Assembly: GCF_901933205.1 (NCBI RefSeq)
Contig: NC_044571.1
Coordinates: 56,915,994 to 56,979,993 of the forward strand
Origin: Camarhynchus parvulus
Taxonomy: Eukaryota > Chordata > Aves > Passeriformes > Thraupidae
Length of the DNA stretch: 64,000 bases
Direction: 5' to 3'
Part shown: positions 1 to 13,172 of the stretch, in pieces
Layout: each line of letters begins with the position of its first letter
Numbering within the stretch: the first letter of the stretch is position 1
Made by a program: the position numbers and the translations under genes
The notes under the pieces: model-generated
The model's input: only the letters and a program-made list of their open reading frames with translations
Databases searched by the model: none
Told to the model about the DNA's origin: nothing

Positions 1-3000
1 AATTATTCCTGTTTGCCAGAGGGTCAGAGGAGAAAATTAATTATATGACCAAAAATGTGATGAAAACACATAAAAGTCATATTCAGTTTTTAATAGAAAA
101 TGCTCTACATTCACAGATAAATAATTTACTTTTTTTTCTTTTACTACAAGAAAGAAAATGATTCAACAGAATCAGGCAGTCACTGGAAATAAAGTAATCA
201 CTGAAAGTGAAAGAAACAGTGTAAGAAGGATTCAGACATGCAAATGTCTGTATCATATGAAGATAAAAGGGGGATATTATGTAAAATTTAGTTTTCGTAG
301 AGAATGTGCATTCTTATGTAAAGAAAGAGCTTCTTTGGAATATGGGTAAATTAATTTCCATTGGATGAAAACACATCTAAAGTGGGGTGCTCCCTAAGGC
401 TCACCAAACTGTCATTTGTAGGAAGAATTCACTAAAAACTTTACCATTCTTTATTAAAATTGAAAGGAAAAGCAAATTTCATATCTTCTAGATAACAAAC
501 CAGCCAGCAGATAGTTTTCTTTTGCTCCTTCAAGGTTGTATAAAAATATGCTTTATACATGTAAGTATAATAATGATACATGATACTTGATTTCAGAGTC
601 TACTTGGTTCAAATGCTATAACGTGTTCATAAAATGAAAGACAACATATTTGAAACCCTTTGAAAAGTATAACAGGAATTAGTGTTGTTGTGTAATGAAC
701 TCATAAGAGTCATTGGACATTGATGACTAGGATAGAAATTGGCATACATTATAATCCAAACATTAAAAGAGAAACTAGAATTAAAAAATAAAATCTCACT
801 TTGGGCTGTGAAAACACATGATTAATCCTACTATCAATGGGATTTAAGTTACTATATTTGAAGCTGATCTGGAATTCCTAGTTCCTTTAAAATCACTTGT
901 ATGTCCTCTTAGTGCCTCTTCCAAACCAGCTGAAGCTGATAATTGTTTGACCCTCAGAGGTAAGAAAGTACTGCAGCAGCAAGAGCAGAAGAATATCTGC
1001 TAATGGCAATCTTCTAAGTCAGTGGTCGCTCATCGACAGTTACTGGGAAAAGGAAAGTACTGATAAAACTAACGTTGATGGGCATCCTAAACTGAACTGT
1101 CCATCAGCACAAAGTGCAAGGGAGAGGGAAGAGACACTGGGAGCCTGAGGTGCTGTGTGATAGCCTAAGTACTTTAGAGCTGCTAAGGACAGAGCTCATG
1201 AGCTCTGTGTATTTTATGTGTAGGTAAAAGGAGAGAAGATATTGGAGAAATGCATGCAGCTCTATGGCAACACTTGGAATTTGTGGTTTAGAGCTTGGTG
1301 GAGTATGCAGCGCTTCCAATAGAAGCTTCTGATAAATGTTTCTTCTTTTTGAGAAGTACTGCAACAAGATCTTTCCAATCATTATCAGGCATATTTCACC
1401 TTGCAGACAAAGAATATTGGCTAAAATACCCATTAAGTATTTGAGTTTTACAGTTCATTTAAGCTGTACAGAAAAAAATATCATCAATAAAAAATCTTGA
1501 GAATGACCTTATGCTCCTTTCTCTAAAAAAAGGAAAAAGCATATGCTGTGTAGATGAATTAGATGCTGGGATATCATGGACTGCAGTTTAACTAAAACCA
1601 TTGATCTTTACAAATTACTCCCATTTGACAACAGGGATCCATTAAACTCCAATAGTACAATGATAAAAAATTTTTTTTTTTTTCTTTTTTATACTTCCCT
1701 TCTTTTATCTTTCTTCACTCTGTTTCTGATTATCTTCTCCATTTTATGATGACGGCACTAAATGCTAATGAGGTCATTCATGGTCCTATCCCAGTCAGTC
1801 TTTCTGGCATGATTATTTCTGGAGTTGAACAAACCGTGTGGAATAAATGAGATTAGCGCAGTAGGAGACATTTTCAGTTTCCTATAAGAGTTTGCACTGA
1901 TAGTTCACCTTGATGGCACAAATTTATCTGCATTGCTCATTTGTGTGCTTGAGCCTGCCTGTGTGAGTTTGTGTGTGTGTATTCTCTTTGGCAGTTCAGT
2001 CTCACAGATACTACAGTACAAGTGGGTGGCTGAACTATTTGTCACAATTATGAGAAAGATCTGTCTTTTCCACCTTTCTTGAGAGTATTTTTGTTGCTGG
2101 ACTCTAGAAGTATAAGGAATGTTGAGGAGTGGCAGCTTCAGGAGAGCTGCAAAATGAAAAATCTCTACCAACATAGCTACAGATTCTGTGACATTGTATG
2201 AAGCATCCACTGATGATAAAAATTGCTGAAAGGAGCCTCCAGTAATCACACAGGACTGGGTTTTCTTCATTTGGTTTTGAGGGGGTTTTGTCTGTCTGTT
2301 TTTGTTTGTTTTTGTAGCAATGTGTATTGTGTTATATCAGTTTAAAAGAAAATATGTAGATCTGGGTTGACTGGTCAGACAATTAGTTGACATTTAAACA
2401 AACTAGCATTTTGTTTGTTTTCTGTTTTTGTTTTTTTTTAAACCAGATAATGCTTTTTCTTTAATATTTTCCATTAGCTTTACTAATTCTTGCTTGCAGT
2501 GTAGGGTTTGTTTTTTTCCTCTGCCTTTTTTTGTCACAAGATATTGCTGAACTGTTTGCAAACATCTGCTTACTTGTTCAAACCCTTAGCTGAGCTACAG
2601 TAACCGAGACAACCTCATGTGAAAGAGAACTGACCTAAAACTCTCTTACCCTGTAACAGTTTATCTGCCAGTTTGATATCCAAAAGGATATCACGGCTGT
2701 ATTATCTCACATCTGTTGGTTCCTGACCTCCTTTTGGTTGTGACCACTGAACTAGATAGACCTTGACTCTAATCCAATGTGACAGTTGTACTGTCCCTTT
2801 GTCTTGAAAGGATTTTGGCTGGTGCAGAGATCCTGTTGAAGCTCTTACGCCATTCTCCTGTATCCAGCTCCAGAATAGGAATAAAGACAGAGAACTGTAA
2901 CACCACAATAATGTTTGACTTTAAAGTTTGCTGCTAGATGCCACAGGTTTTGTGTAACAGAGGCTCTTGATTGGTCCTTTTGCAACCCCTAGAGTTTTGT

Positions 3001-6000
3001 GAAGTATTTAAGTCAAATATGCGTATATACACCTTTTCCATTACAGCTAAATGCAAAATAAAACAAAACAAGCAAATAAACGAATGAAACAATCCACCAC
3101 ACAAAGCTAGCACCAGCTGTGTAAATGTACCGATTAGCTCTCTAAATGGGGAAACATAGAGATTTATTGTTGTGCTTTTAGCCATTAAACTAGGAAGTAG
3201 CTGCCTCATCTTCCCTAATTTGCAGCCAATTCCTGACTCAGGTTTCCTCTCTTGATCAGTTCAGAGTCAGCAGAAGTATTGTATGAATAAGGATGAAATA
3301 CCAGCTGAGTAAGGACTCCTTTCTTGATCTACAGGGAGAGACAGAGGGAATGATTATAGGATGGACAGTCTGCTACTCTTAATGGAAACAATTTATAACA
3401 GAAAATATTTTTGGAAACTGAGGTTTTTTCTTTTAAAGTTATGTTGACTTAACAGAATATTTAGCAATCTATCTACCTCCTTCTCTAATTGATTAGAAAA
3501 GTAATGAACACAGAGCTAGTTATTCTTGTCAGAGTTCCAGCTTTGGCCTTCATATTCGGCTGCTGCAGAGGAGATCTCAGAGCACTGGAAAGTGAGAAGA
3601 CAGCATGCATCAGTGTCACTGCATGGCCAGTCTTGGAGACAAAGGGTCTCTTTTTTTCCCTCAATCAGAAAAGTGAAGAAGATGGGCTGAAACTTGCTTT
3701 CACTCTCAGATGTCAATATCAAATTCTTACTAAACCTAAAAAGGGCAAAGTCAAGTGTTGCTTGAGCTCCTATTACCTGTCTTTTCCCACATGCACTGTG
3801 CTGTCTCTAAAGGCTCCATTTCAAGATGTTTTTCTGAGATGTCAAAATTTCCCTCTCCCCATTCCAGATACATTTTCCACAACACAAAAGGGTAGGAGAC
3901 TGAGAAGATGGGCAGGACTGTGCTTAATTTCAGGAAGCTGATAACACTCGCCTTCAAGATAATGGAATGCCATGGGGTGTGCTCTTGCATATTGCTTCCT
4001 TCTCTAATTCAGCTGAATACGATAGTGAGAGCAAGTTGACATTGGCAGAGTAAATGACCCAGGTCTTTGGTAATGAAGACACATCCAGAGTGAATTTTAT
4101 TGTTTTAATTTTAATCTTGAGCAACCCAAAGAGTATTAAGTAGGTTGTTCTAAAATATCCTGCAATGTATTTTCATTGTGAGCTGTACTTCAGCATGGTG
4201 CATACAAACTCATTTATAATAAGTTGATTTATGGATTGAAATGGCTTATTTATATTCAGTGTGAATCGATACAGAGTGATTACTGAATTTTTTCCATAAT
4301 CTATCATTAGCCAAAATTCCCAGAGTGGGAGAAAAGTGGCTAGATACTGGAGATTAAAAAAACCCACTTTAAAAAATGCTATAGTATGTCCCATCTGCTT
4401 GGGTAGGATTCATTTTTATTAAATATAAATTTCAAAATTATTAATTTGATTTTTCTTGTCTCCTGGCCAGAAACTGGATTTGGAGGAAGACACACAATAT
4501 ATTAAAAAACTTGGAGTTTCAGAAAATCTGACTAATGGGAAATATTAATTTATTTTGGGAAGAAACTAAAAAAGCCTGCAAAACAACAAGGAATTACATT
4601 TTTACAAAGGCATTGCTTACCTTTTTTTTTTTACCCAGTATATTTTACCCTTCTATAACTTTGGGATTTCAATTGCCTGTCAGTGTACTTCAATGCTATA
4701 ACATGTACGAATTCACTAGTATTATATCAATCCAGCAGAACATAAAATCAAGCCTGATGCTCGTTCCAGTATTAAGAAGCCATTTAATAACAGACAGTAT
4801 GTCTGGCGTACCATGCTTCTGCAGCAGAGCAGCTTTATTATGTACTGTTGCTTAACAACTGTTGCTTAACAACGAGTGAGGGTAATCCTGACTCTTCCAT
4901 CACAGAGCTCTCCAAACTAGAATCAGTACTAACATCTACCTATCAGTAAGAATAGCTGGAAAGAAGGAAATTAAAATACGCTAGGAGGGCACTGCAAATA
5001 TTCCTACCCTCTGTCAATCTATTTGCTTCTCACATACCTTGAGCATTCTCACCTTTAAGTGCCTAATGCATGTGGGAACTTCATGAAAGATAATAAATAT
5101 GAATAACAGCCTGTAGCACTCCCCCCTCATAGCTCATTTCTAGCTACTGCTATTCCTATCGCTTTTTCTTTCTTACTCACAGAATGATTATCTTTATTTT
5201 TATTTATTGTGCTCATGAGAGTTTATCATGTTAGTTACAGATTACTGTGATTCTGCTACTCAGTAATGACATCAGTAATGAGAATTATGTAAGAAATTCA
5301 GTCGAATAATAAACGTGACAGCAGAGAATCAGATTTTATTATGTATATGTGTGGCAATTGGAGGGTGATTTCAAAATGACAAAGTACTCAGGGTTTCAAT
5401 GCTTCCTGCAGCTGTGTTCTCTTTTAATCTTTATTCTCCATTTAAGAAAGAAAAAATCTAAATCTAAATCATACATTATAAACTCACAGTTTAGCTATTT
5501 CAATATCAAGAGAAAGTTGAAAGCCAGTGCAGTCATGAATAAGCACTAAGGAAAGCTTCAGACAGCTACGGTTTAAAAGTAATGGGAGGCAGAAGGGAAG
5601 AATGTTCTGAGTAAACAAAAAGATTTCAGAAATCTGAAAAACAACTTTAAATCAAGATTTACAAATATAAAACTGTTATCTAAGTTTTTACCATTTGCCC
5701 TTTCAGAAAGGTGGTCTAATGGATTTATGTCTGTGTTGAAAAGGAGATTTAAGGTCTTCTTCACAATGGTTCGTGTAAAAGAAAGGGAAGCTGGGTATCC
5801 TAAACTCCTGCAGTCAGAGAGGAAAGGTGTTCTCCACTAAGGAAAAGCAAATCAAAGCCTGGGTTATGATTTTTCTCTAAATTTTGCTTAAATAAGCCTC
5901 TATTTTCAACAGAGACATTTGAGGTCAGTGTCCTTCGCTCAGGGCTTGATTTTCAGCGTTTTTGGTATTTTCAAGCTCAAGCATAGATAAGAAGTGATCT

Positions 6001-7635
6001 CTTCTGTGGATTTTTCCATGGTACAAGTATAGAACAACTACTCCATCCAGGTGCCTCTGGTTAAAAAAAGCAAAAATGACCAATTTCTTATACCTAAAGA
6101 CATTCAGATTTTGATTCACTTTTTTGAACCTCCATTTTTGCTTCAATTGTATTTTAGAAATCAAGTGTGCTGTTCAGGTTTTTTTTAATGTACCAGTATA
6201 TTTTTAACATAGACTTTCTAAAGGAACAAGGGTAGATCACCTCAGTAAAAATTAAAATATTTAAATTAACCTTTCTTCATCCCCCTGGAGTCCAAGTGTG
6301 TTTCACAGGTGGCTTAATGATACCAAATGTCTTTGTGGCAACAGACTGCTCAGATTTTCTTGTAAACATGAGAAAGATGTTGTTGCTATATTCACAGATG
6401 TCTTTTCACCAGCTCACTGCTGTAATTATTACCATTCTTATTACTGTCCACTTTCATGCAGCACACTGTGGAATGCTCCGGCATGTTGCAGACCACATAT
6501 GTGCAGGTACTTGCTACAGGAGCTGACTTTGACTCGTGCTGATATCAGCCACCTTCCCATGAAGGCTGGAGCAGAAAAAAACACGTGCACACATGATAAA
6601 GAGCACAAACACAAGCCGTTCTTTCAAATGCTAACATGCTTAACTCAATGGCAAAATAAAGCCTAACATTTCATTTCTCAGTCAAAGAAGCAAAATATAG
6701 TGGAGAGAAACTATAAAAGCTGAGTTGTTTCTCCTCCAGGGGGAGAAGGACCAGCTGCAAATAAGCAGTGGTGTTTATCATCCTTATTCATGAATTCCTG
6801 TGACAGTCTCTTCGATCCTCTCATTACCTACTTTGCATTTTCACTTTGTATAGACTGTGTTACTTTTGTTGTATACATGCTCCTTCTCCTATTTTTATGC
6901 TCTAAACTGATTCTACCTGCTCACAAAGCTGAAAACTCTTTCAGTGACCATTTGGGTGTTGTTTTATACCCTTGATGCCTCTGCTGTAATCCTGAGTCTT
7001 TATTCACAAAGTTTCCACTATCAGCTTTTATTTGCTACACTGGTCCTGCAAGTACTTGTGAACATATTTGGCTTTTCCCACATAGTTACATATCATTTGT
7101 AGCTGTCAACTGAATCATTGCTTGAAGGAGCACAGTTCTGGGCCTGCTGACTCCATTGCACTTCGAATCAGAATGTTTCATAACGAGGCAGTCTCAGGTA
7201 TAAGCAGGTGTGTTTTCAGTACTATGTGTGCTCTGTGGGATCTATGCACACTGCATGGGGCACAGCATATGCATGGAATTTCTGTTGGTGAAACCCATTC
7301 AATACCAGCCATGACATGCTGTATTCAGTCCAGTGAAATGAAAATATGAAAACAGGTATTGTGCTGAGCTTCTGACAGTTCTGCTCTATAACCGGTGCTG
7401 TTGACCTATAGATATTCCAGAATGGGATATGGTAGATGCTGTATCCATGGATGGATCTAGTCAAACTAATTTAGTGGTCTCTTTTAAAATGCCCAAAAAC
7501 TCTGGTGGGAAATAAGGTTTACTTTTTTAGATATGTTTGAGGATCCATTTCCGATTTGCATTCCGAATGGAATGATCTCACACAACAGCACATGCTGGGA
7601 TCAGTAGTTTTGCCAGGGAAATAGATTCTTCCCCT
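1..7635. other. AT-rich non-coding sequence, no gene recognised
   Basis: No frame longer than about 150 codons, no domain and no RNA gene seen. There are T-rich stretches near 1,670-1,690 and 2,280-2,530, and a small tandem palindromic repeat at 4,846-4,873. Reads as avian intergenic or intronic DNA. Confidence 0.7.
4846..4873. repeat. Tandem pair of 14-bp near-palindromes
   Basis: Two adjacent copies of TGTTGCTTAACAAC. Each unit has GTTG and CAAC arms around CTTAA. The unit weakly recalls the RFX X-box (GTTGCC..GGCAAC), but the inner bases differ, so no binding function is claimed. Confidence 0.7.
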
Positions 7636-7945
7636 CTCTTCAGCAATTGTGAGGCCACATCTGGGAGTACTGTGACCAGTTTTAGAGCTCCCAACAGAGG
7701 AAAAGCAGTCGTACACTGAGTAATTCTGCTGGAGGAACTCCAAGAAGGTCAGCTGGCTGAAGCACATATGATGAGAGTCTGAGACACCTAAATCTGTTCA
7801 AACTTAAGAAGAGAACACTTAGGGCAGGTCTTGGTCTCTCCATGGGTAACTAAAAGCAAATGTAGAGAAACTGGAGCCTGACTCTTCTCTGAAGCAAATA
7901 GTGGAAGGATTAGGGGCAATGGACACACAATGGAGGACAGGAAAT
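7636..7945 (+). mobile_element. Diverged CR1 LINE fragment (RT C-terminal region)
   Basis: Short matches in the expected order to the end of the avian CR1 reverse-transcriptase region: a stretch like 'gaggccacatctgg..tactgtg', then a 'gagcctgactcttctctga' segment and a segment like 'ggcaatggacacaca'. Heavily decayed, no frame left. Probably the same element as the better preserved piece at 8,495. Confidence 0.45.
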
Positions 7946-8494
7946 AATACTTTTTAAAATTTAATTTACAGTTTGTTTGGGTTTTTTTTTTTTTGCCATA
8001 TGTATCAGGATATGTCAGGTTGCTTAGAAAACCAGCAGCCTCCATACCTCAGTATACAGAAGACTCAGCCATACATACCTGCTCTATTTGGACCTATTTT
8101 GACCAGGAGGTTAGGCTGAAATCTCTGTAAGCCCAGCCCACATATTCAGTATTTAGATGCGTAGAGCATCTCCATCCTCCTCCAAAAGTCCACTGACTTT
8201 GGAGTCTGCTGGGCTGTTCTCATGTATTCTCACTCTGCTCTTCTCTGCCCACAATTACATCTGCTTCACAACATTTTTTCATTCTTACGTATGTTATCAA
8301 AGAGACAGTATATTTTCTAATTGGCTCAGCCTTGGCCAGCAGCAGAACCATCCTGAAGTCAGCTGGGATTGGCTTTGTCAGACATAGGGGAAGCTTCTGG
8401 CAGCTTCTTACAGAAACCACCCCTGTACCCCACCCTCTGCCAAAGCCTTGGCATGCAAATGCAATACAGAGAGCTGGATCACCTCTGCCTATGA

Positions 8495-8886
8495 GAGGTA
8501 GGAATTGTCCAGCCTGGAGAAGAGAAGGCACATGGGAGACCTTGTAGCAGCCTTCCAGCACCTAACAGAGCTGCAGAAAAGCTGAACAGGGACTATTTAT
8601 GAGGGTCTGTAGTAATAGAAGAAGAGGGAATGATTTTAAACTAAAAGACTGTATGCTAAGATTAAATATGAAGAATACATTTTTTACTGTCAGGATGGTA
8701 AGGCCCTGGAACAAATTGCCCAGAGGAATTGAGGATTCCCCATCTAGAGAAGTATTAAAGGTAAGGTTAGCTGGGGCTTTGAGCAACCTGTTCTAGTGGG
8801 AAGTTCCCTGTCCATGGCAGGAGGCATGGAACCAGATGATCTTTAAGGTCCTTTCCAATCCAATTCTGTCATTCTATGATTCTATG
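8495..8886 (+). mobile_element. CR1 LINE 3' end fragment
   Basis: Contains the CR1 segments 'cagcctggagaagagaaggc' and 'atgatctttaaggtcctttc' followed by the terminal ATTCTATGATTCTATGG tail. A 65-codon stretch (8,599-8,796) still reads like the CR1 RT C-terminus (FFTVRMVRPWNKLPR and onward). CR1 is the dominant LINE of birds and supports the avian assignment. Most copies are 5'-truncated, as here. Confidence 0.87.
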
Positions 8887-10494
8887 GAACAAACCCAAGA
8901 ATTACATGACTGGTTAGCTGCACCACTGAACTGTCAACTCCCTCCCTGGCTCTGCTGTGGTTCCCTGAAACCAGCTTTCTTTCCAGAATGAGCATTCAAT
9001 GGGGAGCATGAGCCTTGACCTGGCACAAGTCACTTTGTGCATGGTGATTGATCTCTGCCCCTCTTGTTTACCTGTGTGGACACAGTAGCAGGGACTCACA
9101 ACCATGCTTTAGCTAAGAACACTGAATTTGTCTGCAACACCAAAATATGGTTCGTGCAGCTTTGTGAAACTGAACATGCTTCAGTTCATCTTTTATAGAA
9201 CTGGAATAAACCCAAGGGATTCTGTCCAAATCTACAATGAACTGGCTTCATGCCATCCCATGGTTATGCAAACAAAAAGCCCAATTGACAAAATATAGGA
9301 AAAATAAATGTACAACCTGGCTTTCTGTGCCAGTCACTACTATACCTATAATTAACTGGTGGTTGAGATTTTGCTCTTCTGTGGCAACAGCAAATCATTC
9401 ACTATTTCCTTTCCTGAGTTATGAATGATGGAGTTAGAGTGCTACTCTACACATTTGGATTTATATTTATTTTGTTACATTAATACCATTTTAATTTTAG
9501 AGAAGTTTTTCTGACATTGATTTGCTAGAATATGTCTGGAATTAGAAACTCTAGCTAAGCACTGTGTCATATGTGAGTTTTTGAACCGACTCTTCATAAA
9601 ATTTTGTGCATATAGAGTGTATAGTTTTGATAGGGGACAAGGAAAAACCCAGCTATTGAAAGTAGAGATTACTCCAGCTGTGTAAAACACCAACCTGCTA
9701 CTGAATGTGATTAAAAAAAAAAAATTAAAAACATCTCAAGAGTAGGGCTTGCAGTCACAAAGAAGATGCAGTGAGCCATTTAGCTCAGTGTATGAGTGGG
9801 CGAAGAACCCATCTTACGCTGCCATTGATGCTTTCATGCTGCAGAACTAACACTGCTGTTGAACCTTACCAAAACTTTAGTACAATGTACACAGTTAAAC
9901 CCTCATCTTTACAAAGTGCACTGTTCTTTTAATAATATCAGAGAAAAAACAAAAACAGGAGCTCCAGATGTACTTGCTCATGAAGGATAAACATCCTCTT
10001 GGTAGAAATGATTGTGTACACGTGAAATAGAGATTTCTGGAGTATGAATGTTTTTGTACAGAGCCCCTTTTCAAAATGGAATGAAACCCTGAAGTCCCTT
10101 TGCAGAATGGTTTGTAGGAAGATAATATCTCTTATAAAAACAATTGATACAGCCAGACAAAGCAGATAATCTTACAGAGTTTTTTCCAAAGCTCAGGAGA
10201 CTTCTCTATCAAATGACAGATTTTCTCAGTTGTATCAGGTATTATCTCCTTCTGAAAACCTTGCTTCATTCGTATGCCTCAGTCTTTACGTCTGTAGCAA
10301 CAAACATTAGATGAAAATATTCTTATTTAGGAATATCTTTGAAATATGAGCTTGTTAAATATGCACATGCACTAATTACAATCAATGACACTCAAACACT
10401 GCTAAATGTCAAGTACAGGTTTAAGTACTTTGCTCATCATTTCCCAAGGAATGGTTTGAGTCTTTGTTTTTGTGCCTGGCCTTTTTATTCCCTC
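8887..10494. other. Non-coding, no feature recognised
   Basis: AT-rich sequence without domain-bearing frames. A short A-run occurs at 9,713-9,730. Confidence 0.6.
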
Positions 10495-10600
10495 GCCATT
10501 CTATGATTTTATGCCAGTCTATGATTCTGTGAATGGTTCATAGAAGCATTCACAATCTCTGAATGATTCATAGAATAATTCTATGATTTTATGTCAGACA
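10495..10600 (+). mobile_element. CR1 3'-terminal repeat remnant
   Basis: Several spaced copies of the CR1 tail motif (attctatgattttatg, tctatgattctgtg), partly in inverted order (ttcatagaat). Only tail sequence remains, so it could be one rearranged end or two abutting ends. Confidence 0.45.
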
Positions 10601-12978
10601 GGTGATCCAGATGCCTGGGTTTTTCTCTTTCTCTGAAGAACTGACTTCTAACCAGAAGAGTTACCATATGGTGAAAGAACCATGCTCTCAAACAGCACTG
10701 TTTTGTCAGTTTTTTTTTCCCCAGATGAAGATTTCTATATGAGAGAGCAATAACTTTTTTTTCCTTTCCTGTGGTTAGGCTGTCAAACTGGAGAGAACAC
10801 TGTTTTTAAATATTACCAACAGATTAAGGCAGTTTGAGTAAAGTCTCCCTGCAGTGCTCATTCCCTAGTCCAACAACATAAGGCTTTTATTGGTATTTAT
10901 ATGTAACACAACACACTGGCTTTTCTCATTAACGTAAGAAAACAGAAGTTTGCAGAGGTACACTAGGTATTTGGTGTTCCTGAGAGATTGCAGAAGCTAC
11001 TTATTTGATATATACACCTTGCAGTTATTTACATAACAAAAAAGAAAAGTCATTCCAATACAGGAGAAGAGAAGCTTAAGAGAAGATTGCAGTGACTGCA
11101 ATCTCATTGAGTGCAAGTAAGTGCTTGTAAACAAAACTGCATCTGAGTAGTCTATTTTCTCTGCCTATGATGAAGGTAAGGCAGAAAATCAAGCAACTAA
11201 ATAACATCTTTTCAACTTCAATGTCATAATATACTGGTAACACAGGGATGTATACATAAATGTAATATATACACCATATATCATATATAAGTTTGTTTAC
11301 TTTTTTGTGACTTCATCTGCTTCTTCCAAAAGCTTCCTCAGATTGTTGAACCTGGTTTTCAAACTGTGAGCACAGACATTTATTCACCAGGCAAATGTAG
11401 TTTTGCAGTATGTCTTGCCATGCTACAAGGTAATTTTGACTCGGGTAACATCAAACTTCCAAAGGCATAAGCCACCACCATTGTTTGTATTGCTGAGTCT
11501 TTTGCTTTACGGGAACCTAACAAAGCTGGCCTCAGCCACATTTACACATGGTGCAACTGTTTGTCCTAACTGGTGAGTGGTCAGAGGTCATGAAATCCAG
11601 ATCTTCATAGTGACATCATCAAGTCAAGGAGAAGCGAACAGCTCTTTGTAAAATCTTCATTCCACTTGTAACCAAATTATCCATGTTTTTAAGATAGACT
11701 TTTCCATGGACTAATATATCTCTCCATAATGAAATTCATATAGAAATGGCTCCATAGGTACATCTCCACAAAAGTAAATAGGACCATGGCAGAAGCAAAA
11801 GATAGAAACTGATGTCACACATTTTAAATTCGAAGCTAATAGCAATTTAATTCATATTTCACCATAAGCCTCATAGTGGTTATACTTTTCTTTATTGCTG
11901 TGCACTTGTCCATGCTTCTTTTACTGCTTAGTGTAAACCACTACAGATAACTGCTCTATTTCTTTTCCAGTGTTAGACAATTAAACTGAACCTTAAGACG
12001 TTTTATAGTGTAAGTGTCTAAAGAGCTGTGGCTAATAGTATTATTTACTTAGAATTTATTTCTGAACTGGGGTCAGAAGAGATCTCTGTAGCTCCACACA
12101 ACCTTGTTTTTCTATAGGTATTATCTCCATGTGCTTGTACATTCATTATCAGAAGGCTGGGATCAGCATTGACTTGATGCTTTTCCTACATAGAAGATTA
12201 AAGCAACTACTCCTTCTTTGCTGGATCTCAATTCCCACAGCACTGAGAATAGAACCTCCAGTAAATGTTAGGGTTTTCTTCAGGTCAGATTTTAAATTTG
12301 ATGATTTGAAAATATCCATTCAAAGAGAAAACGGGATAGAGAAAATCTGTGCTCAAGGCTGTAGGCATATACATTTTGGGACAGATTTGACATATTGTCT
12401 GTTGCTAAATTTGTACTTTTTAATGTGCATATATGTATGTTTGCCTCTTTGAGTGAGACCATAACATAGGAAAGCTAGAAATAAAATAAAAAATACCTTC
12501 CATTTCAGGAAATTAATTTAGTGTGGAAAACAGAGTTCGTTCCTTACTGGAGGATACCAAGTGGATTGGTTATTGTCAGACTTTGCTTTTGGTCTTCAAA
12601 TACTATGGTAAGAACCTAGACCCTTAATGCAAATGGATTGAGGTTCACAACTCAGAAGACGTGGGAAAGAGATAGGTTTTCTGAATTCCCCTTGCTCAGA
12701 GAAAAAAATTAAAATTGTAATAGTAAAAAAATAATAGCACAATTAAAATTTGTCTGTCTTGGTATGACTTACTATGTTGTAAATTCTTACTGTTTGAAGA
12801 GCTGTCTGTATTGTATTTGGTGCAAAATATTATTCTTTGGCAGAGATGCGATGTATAAAACATATAATTATTTGAAAGTGGTTAACTGACAGTGAAAATC
12901 ATATGCAGTTGCATGAAAGAAACAAGAAATAGGAATAAGCATCTGCTGATGTTGTTGGGAGGATGTTTGCTTCTTTTG
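10601..12978. other. Non-coding, no feature recognised
   Basis: AT-rich; no convincing frame, repeat family or RNA gene seen. Confidence 0.6.
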
Positions 12979-13172
12979 CCTTCCTTCCTTCCTTCCTTCC
13001 TTCCTTCCTTCCTTCCTTCCTTCCTTCCTTCCTTCCTTCCTTCCTTCCTTCCTTCCTTCCTTCCTTCCTTCCTTCCTTCCTTCCTTCCTTCCTTCCTTCC
13101 TTCCTTCCTTCCTTCCTTCCTTCCTTCCTTCCTTCCTTCCTTCCTTCCTTCCTTCCTTCCTTCCTTCCTTCC
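12979..13172. repeat. Perfect (TTCC)n / (GGAA)n microsatellite, about 48 units
   Basis: An uninterrupted 194-bp array of the tetramer with no interruption seen. It is framed by C/T-rich bases (TTTTG before, CTTTTTTC after). The long frames across it on both strands encode only repeat polymers and are not genes. Pure arrays this long are usually highly length-variable. Confidence 0.98.

Noticed and set aside
3489..3941. 150-codon forward frame
   Set aside because: No domain, no codon or exon signals, and antisense frames of similar quality overlap it.
12979..13172. Regular array considered as CRISPR-like
   Set aside because: It is a 4-bp microsatellite without spacers in vertebrate DNA.
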